DNA of 51,150 nt from Gammaproteobacteria bacterium (GCA_028870705.1 JAGWPD010000227.1:1-51150), one strand, 5' to 3'. Counted from the stretch's first letter, positions 8,362-16,038 are shown. The notes: generated by a model from the sequence alone, not told the origin. Program-made: numbers and translations.

Positions 8362-9273
8362 TCAGCTGCGTTCCGGGTCGCCGGGAAACTTCAGCATCCA
8401 CAGATGGTGCGGCGGAGTCTGTTCATAGACCCGTGGCTTGAAGCTCTTGTCCATGCGGTCCATATCCGCCGCGAATTCGATGCGGCCGCCGCACGGCGCA
8501 TGGAACATCCGGAATACGTTCGAGCCGAGGTTGTGGCGACCCAGACGGCGCGACTCCTTCCAGCCACGATCGGTCATGTAGTTGCCGCCTTCGACCACTT
8601 CGTCGAAGTCACGGACTTCGAGAGCGATGTGATTCACCGCGACGCGATCGGGCCGATGGCAGAGCAGAAAGTTGTGATGTTCGATGTCGCCTTCGCACTG
8701 CATGAACGTGCCCATCGGCAGCGGCCGGTCAATGGCGCGGAAGCCGAGGCGTTCCGTGTAGAAGTCGTTGGCCCGCTCGTGGCCCTCGTTCTGGATATCC
8801 AGCGCGACGTGGATCAGGCGCAGCGGCCGTGGCCGCTGGTACGGCACGACGCCGGCGTTCAATCGTCCGACCCCACCCAGCAGATTGGTATGGCGTGGTG
8901 TGGCATTCACGACCACTGGTTGGGCGATCCTGAAGCCGATGCCGAAACCGCTCACATCGCGGCTGTGCAAGCCGCCCAACGCGTCCTCCCTGACGGTCCG
9001 ATCGCGCGCGAGTTCGCGGCCGATGCCTGCAAGCCCGGCGTCGGAGTCGACGCCCCAGATGACTTCGCGGATGTTGGGTCCGGGCGCCGCCGCGGGCGGC
9101 AGGCCGGGATCGTCGCTGCGGCACAGGCGGACGAACTGGTTCACCGGCGTGCGGAGCACCACCGAGGCGTCGGTGCTGGAGACCAGCTCCAGCCCGGCGT
9201 CAGAAAAAAAGCGCTCGCACGAGGCAAGATCCTCGACGCCGTAGACGACTTCCTCGATCCGCAAGATGGCCAT
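8362..9273 (-). CDS. Two-domain VOC dioxygenase (type I extradiol dioxygenase-like)
   Basis: 303 residues from ATG 9273; the track ORF runs upstream to 9516, but the extra residues lie in a dyad-rich intergenic region. Two VOC modules are visible. The first starts MAILRIEEVVYGVEDLASCERFF and lacks obvious ligands. The second carries His in LIHVALDIQNEGHE, His in AVNHIALEVRDFDEV and Glu in CGGRIEFAADMD, the 2-His-1-carboxylate iron site of catechol 2,3-dioxygenase-like enzymes. Length and layout fit a ring-cleavage dioxygenase. It is probably the first gene of the VOC-MFS-VOC run. The actual catechol, or other, substrate is unknown. Confidence 0.83.
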   Translation of the reverse strand: MAILRIEEVVYGVEDLASCERFFSDAGLELVSSTDASVVLRTPVNQFVRLCRSDDPGLPPAAAPGPNIREVIWGVDSDAGLAGIGRELARDRTVREDALGGLHSRDVSGFGIGFRIAQPVVVNATPRHTNLLGGVGRLNAGVVPYQRPRPLRLIHVALDIQNEGHERANDFYTERLGFRAIDRPLPMGTFMQCEGDIEHHNFLLCHRPDRVAVNHIALEVRDFDEVVEGGNYMTDRGWKESRRLGRHNLGSNVFRMFHAPCGGRIEFAADMDRMDKSFKPRVYEQTPPHHLWMLKFPGDPERS

Positions 9274-9366
9274 CAACCGTTCCGATCCAGCAGTGAACCC
9301 CTGCAATACTACCCCAGCGTGTCCGCGATGGGCCCGCAGCACAGGTCCAAAACCGGCACGAGTGGG

Positions 9367-9414
9367 TTTCGGATAAGTGACCAATCGCAGGAACCATTGG
9401 TCAGGAATCCGAAA
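9367..9414. promoter_or_regulatory. 48-bp dyad in a divergent promoter region
   Basis: The arms are TTTCGGAT-aag-TGACCAAT and ATTGGTCA-gga-ATCCGAAA around a 10-nt centre (CGCAGGAACC). Each 8-bp block is a perfect inverted match. The dyad is flanked by exact direct copies of CCAAAACCGG at 9347-9356 and 9425-9434. It sits between the VOC operon (leftwards) and the cytochrome b561 gene (rightwards). It may be a regulator-binding site or a small insertion with target duplication. Confidence 0.6.
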
Positions 9415-9494
9415 TACTGGTGTTCCAAAACCGGAGCCGCGTGACCCGGTCAGAGCGTTTAGAGTCACGCCAGCAGTCGGGTGAGGATCGAGCC

Positions 9495-10058
9495 ATGGCC
9501 ATCGCGCAGGCAGCATTGAATGATTCAGAACGGTACGACGGCGTCGCCAGGTTCCTGCACTGGGCCATGTTCATGCTGGTCGCGGCGCAGTTCACGGTGG
9601 CCTGGACCATGCCGCCGATCGAGTGGGGCACGGAGCCGGAAATCCTGATCAACCTGCACTTGTCGCTTGGCGTGCTGCTGATGATGCTCGTCATCGCCAG
9701 GCTGGCGTGGCGCCTTACACACGCGGTGCCACCACCCGTCGCAGGCACTCCCGCCTGGCAGCGCTGGGTCGCGGAGCTCACTCACTTCACCTTGTACGCA
9801 CTGCTGCTGGTACTGCCGTTGACGGGATGGGCCGCCGCGTCGGCGCGTGGCTGGGCGGTGACGTTGTTCGGAATTTTCCGGTTGCCGGGACTGGTGCCCG
9901 AGGATGCAAGGAGCGGATTCAAGGCGGGCGACATGCACGCCGACCTGCTTTCCTGGGCCTTGCTGGCGCTGGTCGGACTGCATGTCGCAGCGGGCCTTTA
10001 TCACCAATTCGTGAAGCGCGATGGCGTACTGCAGCGCATGCTTCCGCGACGGCGCTGA
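9495..10058 (+). CDS. Cytochrome b561-family protein
   Basis: 187 residues from ATG 9495. Four transmembrane helices carry the CybB-type b-heme ligand pattern: His in RFLHWAMFMLVAAQF, His in INLHLSLGVLLMMLVIARLAWR, and the later pair in AGDMHADLLSWALLALVGLHVAAGLYHQF. The conserved G-x-x-L-x-x-x-x-x-x-R-L-x-W/R stretch after helix 2 is also present. Bacterial b561 proteins move electrons between quinol and periplasmic acceptors. It is followed 61 bp later by a small exported protein, a common pairing, which suggests the two act together in the envelope. Confidence 0.9.
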   Translation: MAIAQAALNDSERYDGVARFLHWAMFMLVAAQFTVAWTMPPIEWGTEPEILINLHLSLGVLLMMLVIARLAWRLTHAVPPPVAGTPAWQRWVAELTHFTLYALLLVLPLTGWAAASARGWAVTLFGIFRLPGLVPEDARSGFKAGDMHADLLSWALLALVGLHVAAGLYHQFVKRDGVLQRMLPRRR

Positions 10059-10119
10059 GCGTGTCGCCTTCAACAGGATGCACATGATCATCTTCTCAAG
10101 GCCACTTTGGAGAACCGAT

Positions 10120-10566
10120 ATGAATTGTCGTGGAACCCTCGCGCGCGCCGCCGTGTTGCTCTCGGTTGCCACCGCCACGCTTGCGGTGACTGCGCCGGCG
10201 CCTTGCGCCACCGCCGCTCCGCCAGCGTCCACCGCCGCCCCGGCAACCAGCGCGACGTGGAAGGCCATAGATGACAACCTGCAGCAACTCGACGCGCTGA
10301 TCCATGCGGGCAGGCTCGGTGATCTGGGGCATGCGGCGTATGGCATTGCCAACCTGTTCAAGACCCTGCCGGCGCAGTCCGCCGCATTGCCCGCCGGCAA
10401 GCTCGCCCTGATCAGCAACAACGTGAAGGTCGTGGGCGCCCTGGTCTCCAGACTCGACAAGGCGGGCGAATCGGGCAACAAGGCCGCAGTCGATGCCGGC
10501 CTCAAATCCCTCAAGGACACGCTTGCACCATTGCGTGCGATCTATGCCTCGCCGGCAGCGAATTAG
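10120..10566 (+). CDS. Small exported helical protein, unknown function
   Basis: I do not recognise this family. The ATG at 10120 gives a 148-residue product with a good signal peptide (MNCRGTLARAAVLLSVATATLAVTAPAPCA) and then a low-complexity Ala/Pro/Thr linker. The mature part is all-helical by eye: WKAIDDNLQQLDALIHAGRLGDLGHAAYGIANLF, ALISNNVKVVGALVSRLDKAGESG and LKSLKDTLAPLRAIY. It resembles a four-helix periplasmic bundle, with no His/Met pattern that would prove metal or heme binding. The track ORF begins earlier (10021), overlapping the b561 end, and would hide the signal peptide. Its position just after cytochrome b561 suggests an envelope redox or stress role. Confidence 0.65.
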   Translation: MNCRGTLARAAVLLSVATATLAVTAPAPCATAAPPASTAAPATSATWKAIDDNLQQLDALIHAGRLGDLGHAAYGIANLFKTLPAQSAALPAGKLALISNNVKVVGALVSRLDKAGESGNKAAVDAGLKSLKDTLAPLRAIYASPAAN

Positions 10567-10711
10567 CGCCCGTCGGCCATGACCCGCGCAGTCGGACATA
10601 TGCGCGATTGGTGGATCGCGCGGCCGAGCGACTCAAGCGCCGCTCACGGCAGGAGCCGGGCATCCGCTCAATTGGTCAGCCCAAGCACTTCGCGCAACGA
10701 GGACGGCACGC

Positions 10712-12046
10712 ATGGCAGCACCTAACCTCCAGGAAGCCATTGAGAAAGCGGGTTCGCCGGTCAAGTTGCTGTGGAAACCCAACGCCAAGCGGTGGACGGT
10801 GCCGGTCATCAAGCCCGAGTACGTGGGCTGGCGCGAGGAACAGGCGGCCTGGCGCGATGGCGTGGCGTTGTCGGATCTTTCCCATCACATGTCTGACCTG
10901 TTCGTGGAGGGTCCGGACGCAACTCGCCTGCTCAGGACCGTAAGCGCCAATGACTATGAATCCTTCGAGATCGGGAGAGCCAAGCAATTCATTCCGGTGA
11001 CGGCCGAAGGCCATTTGATCACCGATGGGATACTGTTCCGCGAAGCTCAGGACCGCTACGTGCTGAGCGGCGTGCCCGCGGCGCAGACCTGGGTGCAATA
11101 TCACGCGCTAAAGGACGATTACGCCGTAACCTGCGCGCTGGATCCCGACTCCGGCAATCGCAAGGTCGGCAATCCGGTGCTGTTCCGCTACCAGATTCAG
11201 GGGCCGCGCGCGATCGAGATGCTGGCAAGCGCATTCGGCGGGCCATTGCCCACACCCAGATTCTTCCACAGCGCTCCGGTCACCCTGGCCGGGCGGACGT
11301 TCCGCTGTTTCCGCCACGGCATGGCCGGGCAGCCGGGCTATGAATTCATCGGCGACTGGCGGGATGCCGAGGCCGTCAAGGATCACCTGATGGAAGCGGG
11401 CAAGGCCTTCGGCATGGCGCATGTGGGCGGCTTGGCCTACTACACCAACGGCATTGAAAGCGGCTGGATCCCTACACCGACTCCGGGCATCTTCTCCGCA
11501 CCCGAGCTGGCTGATTACCGACGCTTCATCAGCCTGTTCTCATACGAAGGGCAGAAGCCTCTACATGGCAGTTATTTTTCGGAGAACATCGAGGACTATT
11601 ACGTCTCGCCGTGGGAAATGGGCTACAGCCGATCCATTTCCTTCAATCACGACTTCATCGGCCGGGCCGCGCTCGAGAAGGCCAGGGACCAGGTACGTCG
11701 TACGAAGGTGACGCTGGTCCTGAACGTCGATGACGTGCGCCGGGTATTCGGCGATGACCCCGGCTTCCTCCTGAGCTATGCCCGCTATCGCATCGAATCG
11801 GGCAACAAGCGGATAGGCATGACCTTCTACACCGGCTTCATCGATCCGGTCGGGACCGTGCTCGCACTTTCCCTGATCGACCGGCAGTACGCCCAGGCGG
11901 GCACCGAAGTCACGCTCGTATGGGGTGAGCATCCCGGATCCGGCACTGCGCCGGATGCCGACCTGGGCTTCGCCCGCCTGCGTGCGACCGTTCAACCGGC
12001 GCCCTACAACGAGTTCGCCCGCACCCGTTATCGCCAGGACGCCTGA
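10712..12046 (+). CDS. Folate-dependent O-demethylase, GcvT/LigM-DesA type
   Basis: 444 residues from ATG 10712, close to the length of LigM/DesA O-demethylases and longer than the glycine-cleavage T protein. The aminomethyltransferase fold appears as LSHHMSDLFVEGPDATRLL near the N-terminus, then ITDGILFREAQDRYVLSG, GPRAIEMLASAFGG, and the later YYTNGIESGWIP and a C-terminal GcvT-like barrel. LigM and DesA move the methyl group of vanillate/3-O-methylgallate or syringate to tetrahydrofolate. Here it stands alone, with no metF or ligH/formate-THF ligase nearby. The catabolic surroundings (VOC dioxygenases, dehydroshikimate dehydratase) support an aromatic methyl-ether substrate. The exact substrate is inferred only at family level. 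Confidence 0.82.
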   Translation: MAAPNLQEAIEKAGSPVKLLWKPNAKRWTVPVIKPEYVGWREEQAAWRDGVALSDLSHHMSDLFVEGPDATRLLRTVSANDYESFEIGRAKQFIPVTAEGHLITDGILFREAQDRYVLSGVPAAQTWVQYHALKDDYAVTCALDPDSGNRKVGNPVLFRYQIQGPRAIEMLASAFGGPLPTPRFFHSAPVTLAGRTFRCFRHGMAGQPGYEFIGDWRDAEAVKDHLMEAGKAFGMAHVGGLAYYTNGIESGWIPTPTPGIFSAPELADYRRFISLFSYEGQKPLHGSYFSENIEDYYVSPWEMGYSRSISFNHDFIGRAALEKARDQVRRTKVTLVLNVDDVRRVFGDDPGFLLSYARYRIESGNKRIGMTFYTGFIDPVGTVLALSLIDRQYAQAGTEVTLVWGEHPGSGTAPDADLGFARLRATVQPAPYNEFARTRYRQDA

Positions 12047-12113
12047 GTCGTATGAGTACAACTGAGCACAGCCGAGTCACGCACAAGTCGCGCAGGGATC
12101 CAAGCACTGGCAA

Positions 12114-12374
12114 TCAGCGCCCTGTAGCTGCGCCGCCAGAGGATCGTCCGAACACCCCATATAGGCCGATGCACATCCACACGACATTGATGAAAGCCGA
12201 TGGATAGGCCCCATTCCATCCACTGTTGATGATGAAGCCGGCACCGGAGAGGGCGTTGAGCCAATGGTAGCGGCTGGAGCGCGCACTCAACTTCCCCGTC
12301 GTGAGAAGCACATAGGCCGACAGCATCGCAGCTGCGGCCAGCCATCCAACGATTTCGATCGAATACCGCAGCAT
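12114..12374 (-). CDS. Small membrane protein, CBU_0592-like
   Basis: 86 residues with three hydrophobic segments and the recognisable pattern WLAAAAMLSAYVLLTTGKLSA, then YHWLNALSGAGFIINSGWNGAYPSAFINVVWMCIGLYG. This is characteristic of a small family of inner-membrane proteins (CBU_0592-like) without known biochemical function. A strong ribosome-binding site (AGGGGGAGAA) precedes the ATG at 12374. It lies 36 bp after the aquaporin gene on the same strand, so it is probably carried on the arsenic transcript. A role in arsenic handling is not established. Confidence 0.78.
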   Translation of the reverse strand: MLRYSIEIVGWLAAAAMLSAYVLLTTGKLSARSSRYHWLNALSGAGFIINSGWNGAYPSAFINVVWMCIGLYGVFGRSSGGAATGR

Positions 12375-12410
12375 GCGTTCTCCCCCTGATTGATTTCCTG
12401 ATGCCAGATC

Positions 12411-13067
12411 TCAAGGTCGCCGCGCACCCGGGAACAGATAACGCGCCACCCAGAGTGCGGCGAATGCGCCGAGGAGCTGCGCGATGACAAACAGCGGAAC
12501 ATCGCGCGGCCTAATGCCAGCAAAGGTGTCCGACAACGAACGGGCGATCGTGATTGCTGGATTAGCGAAGGATGTCGAGGCCGTGAACCAATACGCGGCG
12601 CCGATCCAGGCAGGGACCATCCACGGTGCATCGCGCTCACGTGCGCCGAGCACGACCGTAAGCAGCCCGAATGTGGCGACGACTTCAGATAGTCCTTGCG
12701 AGGGGCCCGCTCGCACATGTAGCGATGACTGCAACAGCGGCAGCTCGAACATTGCGTGCGCCAGCAGTGTTCCGCAACAGCAGCCCAGCACCTGAACAAA
12801 CGCGTAGGGCGCTGCTTCTCGCCACGGCAGTGTGCCGCGGACAGCCTGGATCATCGATACCGCCGGATTGAAGTGCGCACCGCTCACCGGTGACAAGAGG
12901 GCAATCAACGTGGCGAGGACCGCGACCGTCGCGGCCGTGTTGGCGAGCAGCGCCACGGCCGTGTTGCCGCCGGCCAGCCGTTGGGCCATGACCCCCGAGC
13001 CGATGACGGTCGCAGCGAGCAGTAGCGATCCCAGTGCCTCTGCCGCAAGTCGCTGACGAAAGCTCAC
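12411..13067 (-). CDS. aqpS: MIP-family channel, arsenic-cluster aquaporin (AqpS-like)
   Basis: The GTG start at 13067 overlaps the arsC stop as GTGA and gives 218 residues; the longer ORF to 13211 would run into arsC. The MIP fold is clear, with two NPA boxes: GAHFNPAVS at 64-71 and FANPAITIARS at 168-178, each in a half-helix, and six hydrophobic helices in total. In arsenic clusters of the Sinorhizobium type an aquaglyceroporin replaces the arsenite pump: arsenate is reduced by ArsC and arsenite flows out through the channel. The coupling to arsC and the absence of arsB or acr3 in the window fit this. The cysteine run LGCCCGT in helix 3 is unusual. Confidence 0.85.
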   Translation of the reverse strand: MSFRQRLAAEALGSLLLAATVIGSGVMAQRLAGGNTAVALLANTAATVAVLATLIALLSPVSGAHFNPAVSMIQAVRGTLPWREAAPYAFVQVLGCCCGTLLAHAMFELPLLQSSLHVRAGPSQGLSEVVATFGLLTVVLGARERDAPWMVPAWIGAAYWFTASTSFANPAITIARSLSDTFAGIRPRDVPLFVIAQLLGAFAALWVARYLFPGARRP

Positions 13068-13579
13068 GTTGGATACCTTGTATCCGGAGTCTTGCCGATG
13101 GCATCCAGCTGTTCCTTGAGCTTGACGCGATCGAGAGATGCGATGGGCAGACTGGTGAAGATCCTGATTCGATTGTCCAGCCGATTGAACGCTTCGCGGA
13201 AGGCCACCCACTTTTCCGTATCCGTGCCTTCCACGGCGGCGGGATCAGGTACGCCCCAATGCGCCGTCATCGGTTGTCCTGGCCAGTAGGGGCAGGCTTC
13301 GCCCGCGGCGTTGTCGCAAACGGTGAACACGAAATCGAGCGGGGCCGCGCCCGGAGCGGCGAATTCATCCCAGCTCTTGCTGCGCAAGCCGGCTGTTGGA
13401 AAGTTCATTCGCTCGAGCAGCTGCAGCGCAATGGGATGAACCTGGCTTTTGGGATGGCTGCCGGCACTGAAACCTTTGAACTTGCCGCGACCCCACTGAT
13501 TGATCAGGGCCTCAGCGATAATGCTGCGCGCTGAATTGCCGGTGCAGAGAAACAGCACGTTGCAGGGCCGGTCAGTCAC
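13064..13579 (-). CDS. arsC: Arsenate reductase, LMW-phosphatase type
   Basis: 171 residues from GTG 13579, which overlaps the stop of the broken GNAT gene as GTGA. The N-terminal P-loop FLCTGNSARS (Cys12, Arg18) is the catalytic C-x5-R of low-molecular-weight phosphatase-like ArsC. Downstream, VCDNAAGEACPYWPG provides the resolving cysteines, followed by the conserved HWGVPDPA. It reduces intracellular arsenate to arsenite, using a disulfide cascade and probably thioredoxin. The C-terminal helix (DRVKLKEQLDAIG) is normal, and nothing is missing. It is coupled to the aquaporin gene immediately after it. Confidence 0.93.
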   Translation of the reverse strand: MTDRPCNVLFLCTGNSARSIIAEALINQWGRGKFKGFSAGSHPKSQVHPIALQLLERMNFPTAGLRSKSWDEFAAPGAAPLDFVFTVCDNAAGEACPYWPGQPMTAHWGVPDPAAVEGTDTEKWVAFREAFNRLDNRIRIFTSLPIASLDRVKLKEQLDAIGKTPDTRYPT

Positions 13580-13984
13580 GGCGACTCCAGAGCATGCTCA
13601 TTCAGAATCTTCATCATGCAGGTCGCTGACGCCGGGAACAGCGCCCGACATTCCTCGCTCCCTTGCAGCTCTTGAGGCGCATCACCCCGCTCAATGATGC
13701 GGTATCCCTGATGCGCGCAGAACTTGCGCGCGGACTGCGCAAGCAGGATCAATTGGCCAATCCGCTCCGCACGCGCAGCCTTTTCCAGCGCCTACCACCG
13801 AGCGGACCAAGCCGGCCGCGCCGAAGGGCTGCAATCCGCCCGCCGCAATGATGTTCCCGTCTTCCCGGATCACCATGAACCGTGGATTCGAGGCCGGCAT
13901 ATCGCTCGTCGGAAGACCGGCCTGCACAAGCAGTCCAACAATGGCTGCCTGATCTGCCTCCGCGGCTTTCCGAATCTCAACCAT
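13576..13984 (-). pseudogene. GNAT acetyltransferase (ArsN-like), disrupted by internal deletion
   Basis: From ATG 13984 the frame reads MVEIRKAAEADQAAIVGLLVQAGLP, then MVIREDGNIIAAGGLQPFGAAGLVRSVV, the N-terminal half of an ArsN-type GNAT. It then shifts. Continuing at the lesion in another frame gives ALEKAARAERIGQLILLAQSARKFC, then AHQGYRIIERGDAPQEL and CRALFPASATCMMKIL, the matching C-terminal half, ending at a TGA that overlaps the arsC start. The acetyl-CoA motif (R/Q-x-x-G-x-G/A), expected right after RSVV, is absent. An internal deletion of roughly 15 codons plus a frame change therefore explains the sequence. A sequencing or assembly artefact cannot be excluded. The product is not functional as read. 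Confidence 0.75.
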
Positions 13985-13997
13985 GCCAGCGCTTTGG

Positions 13998-14287
13998 TCA
14001 GGCCATGACGGGTGCACAACAGGTTGGTGCGCAACAGCGCGCATCCAGTTGTTGCCTTTCCTGCACTGACCGAATCTCGTCCGTGCCATATTCCGTGCTC
14101 TCGTCCTCCTCGATTACCGGTCCCTCGGCCTGCCACAATCGCTCGCAGACTTCGGCGAGCTCGGCGCGCTCCTCGACCTGGCGTAGTCGTCCCCGTGCAC
14201 CGCAGGGCCGGATGCACAAAGCTGGGGGTAGAAACGGATCGAGTTGTCGAGGTCTTCGACGGACACTTGAACGTGTACGCGTTTCAT
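13998..14287 (-). pseudogene. arsI: ArsI/CadI-like VOC protein, disrupted by internal deletions
   Basis: The ATG at 14287 overlaps the arsR stop (ATGA). The start MKRVHVQVSVEDLDNSIRFY is a textbook ArsI/CadI N-terminus and reaches GDDYA. The frame then changes, and the other frame reads QVEERAELAEVCERLWQAEGPVIEE, joined directly to ESTEYGTDE and a C-terminal DARCCAPTCCAP tail. In intact ArsI about 30 residues lie between DDYA and QVE, and another 25-30 residues, including the catalytic thiol-binding Cys pair, lie between VIEE and ESTVYG. Two internal deletions are thus inferred; the remaining 290 bp are far shorter than a normal gene (about 450-500 bp). ArsI cleaves the C-As bond of trivalent methylarsenicals; this copy cannot. 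Confidence 0.72.
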
Positions 14288-14634
14288 GCTCTTTTCCTCT
14301 GTTGAACGGGCACAACCATCGGTTGGCAGTCCGTACCGCACGGCGATTCGGCGAGGCTGCAGCAATTTGCGGTCAGGAAACTGACCAGGGTGTTCATGCG
14401 TGCAAAGTTGGGGCTGTAAAAGCGGTTGCGACTCTCGCGTCGGCTGACCACGAGTCCTGCCTGAGTCAGACCCCGCAGATGGAAGGAGAGCGTCGGGGCC
14501 GGAAGATCCAGTCGTTTGGCCAACTCGGACGGCGTGTACCCCTCGGGGCCCCGCTTGACGAGCATGCGGTAGACCGCAAGACGAGCCTCTGAGGCGAGCG
14601 CACTCAGGGTTACGATGGCGTCTACTGATTTCAT
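14284..14634 (-). CDS. arsR: ArsR-family arsenic-responsive repressor
   Basis: 116 residues with the ArsR winged helix: LASEARLAVYRMLVKRG, then TPSELAKRLDLPAPTLSFHLRGLTQAGLVVSRRESRNRFY (recognition helix at about 44-60). The C-terminus has a cysteine cluster, CC at 91-92 plus C99 and C103 (LTANCCSLAESPCGTDC), the type of C-terminal As(III)-binding site used by several ArsR subfamilies. The classic ELCVCDL site in the DNA-binding helix is absent. It is the first gene of the arsenic transcript and overlaps the arsI remnant by ATGA. A perfect palindrome covers its start codon, so autorepression is likely. Confidence 0.92.
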   Translation of the reverse strand: MKSVDAIVTLSALASEARLAVYRMLVKRGPEGYTPSELAKRLDLPAPTLSFHLRGLTQAGLVVSRRESRNRFYSPNFARMNTLVSFLTANCCSLAESPCGTDCQPMVVPVQQRKRA

Positions 14635-14658
14635 AATTGCAATTATATGGAATCATAT
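14633..14658. promoter_or_regulatory. Probable ArsR operator
   Basis: A perfect 14-bp palindrome ATAATTGCAATTAT (14633-14646) touches the arsR start codon, and an imperfect one, ATATGGAATCATAT (14645-14658), follows immediately upstream. The AT-rich tandem dyad stands out in GC-rich DNA and is placed where ArsR repressors normally bind. Confidence 0.6.
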
Positions 14659-14799
14659 GAAGAGCGCAATCAGTATTGAAATGGCGCTGGCATTTATGGG
14701 CACAAGCTGTGCAACCCAGCACAGTGCGGTCTTAGTAGGGCGCCTTGGTCGCAATGCCAGGCCCTGATCTCGCGCGCAATGGGCCGCGAACTATTGGAT

Positions 14800-16038
14800 T
14801 CACGGTTTGGGTGACTCCAACCACGGCGGCTCGGTAACCGATGCACACGGCTGCGGCTGCGCCCTGATGAATGGGCCTTTCTGAGCCATCGGCACTGGCG
14901 CGCGCCGACTCCTGCGCCAGAGGCAATGCAGGGTCAACACGCCGCTGAGCGCGGCGAGCGTCGCAAAATATGCCGCAGCCCCGTTGCTGGACATCAATCC
15001 CGTGACCAACACCGGGCCGATGATCGCCCCCGCACCATCGAGCAGCAGCAGCGCACCACTGGCCGAGACCATCTGCGCGGGTTCGAGCCGGTCATTGACG
15101 TGTGAGATCCCAAGCGAATAGATCGTCAAGGCCAGCCCGCTGAACATGGCCGACAGAGTCAGGAATATTGGCCGCGGCAATGCCGGAAACATGACAATGG
15201 CTAGAGCTGCCGCAGTCGCGAGCGCGCAGACACCAGCAATCACGGCACGACGATCGAAGCGATCAGCCAGCGCGCCGACGGGATATTGAGTCGCGACGCC
15301 GGCAAGAATATTGACGGCCATGAATGTCGCGATTGCCGTCGTATCCTGCCCCGCGAGCCGCGCATATACCGGGCCGATCGAGAAGATGATTGAGCTGATT
15401 ATCCCGGCCACGATGACTGCCGCGACGCCGAGCGGCGAGAGTTGATACAGGTCGCGGATGGGCACCGCGCGGGGCACCACGACTTCCGGATCGAGTTGTG
15501 CTGATAGCAAAGTCGGCACCACGGCCACACAGATCAGGACGGATGCCAGCATGAATGGTGCGGAAGTTCCGGTATTCGACAGGATCAGCAGGAACTGCGC
15601 GGCGCCGAGCCCGACGTACAGCACGATCATGTAGGTGGCGAGCAGCCTGGATCGGTTCGTGCGCGTCGCGAGACCGTTCAACCAGCTTTCCGCTACGACG
15701 TAGATACCCGCGAAACATAGCCCGGTCACCAGGCGCATGGCAGACCACGCGACGGGACGAACGAATCCGGCCTGGACGAGGTTGGCCGCGGCGGCAATGG
15801 CTGCGAAGGCAGCAAACACGCGGACATGACCGACATTGCGGATCAGGCGCGGCGTGGCGATGGTGCCCAGGAGATAGCCGACGTAGTAACACGCCATGAC
15901 GATGCCGGTGACGATCGTCGGAAACGCCTCGGCTGTGGCACGGATACCCAGCAACGTGCCCTGCAGGCCAGCGCCCAGCATCAGTACGCCCATGCCGAGC
16001 AGCAACGGCCAGGCGCGAGTCATCATGGTCAGCGGCAT
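14800..16038 (-). CDS. MFS transporter, YcaD-like
   Basis: 412 residues starting at 16038, or at the internal Met (16026). Twelve hydrophobic helices are visible, with the helix 5 signature GIYVVAESWLNGLATRTNRSRLLATYMIVLYVGLGAAQ, which recalls the YcaD-type branch of the MFS, and a second-half GALADRFDRRAVIAG loop. The C-terminal tail (RRSRRAPVPMAQKGPFIRAQ) is polar and cytoplasmic. It lies upstream of, and reads in the same direction as, the arsenic genes, but 165 bp and a clear arsR operator separate them, so it is probably its own unit. The substrate is unknown. Confidence 0.85.
   Translation of the reverse strand: MPLTMMTRAWPLLLGMGVLMLGAGLQGTLLGIRATAEAFPTIVTGIVMACYYVGYLLGTIATPRLIRNVGHVRVFAAFAAIAAAANLVQAGFVRPVAWSAMRLVTGLCFAGIYVVAESWLNGLATRTNRSRLLATYMIVLYVGLGAAQFLLILSNTGTSAPFMLASVLICVAVVPTLLSAQLDPEVVVPRAVPIRDLYQLSPLGVAAVIVAGIISSIIFSIGPVYARLAGQDTTAIATFMAVNILAGVATQYPVGALADRFDRRAVIAGVCALATAAALAIVMFPALPRPIFLTLSAMFSGLALTIYSLGISHVNDRLEPAQMVSASGALLLLDGAGAIIGPVLVTGLMSSNGAAAYFATLAALSGVLTLHCLWRRSRRAPVPMAQKGPFIRAQPQPCASVTEPPWLESPKP

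Noticed and set aside
7618-9444. 608-aa plus-strand ORF
   Set aside because: It is antisense to an MFS and a VOC gene with clear motifs. The translation is low-complexity Arg/His/Gln-rich, as expected for a shadow frame in high-GC DNA.
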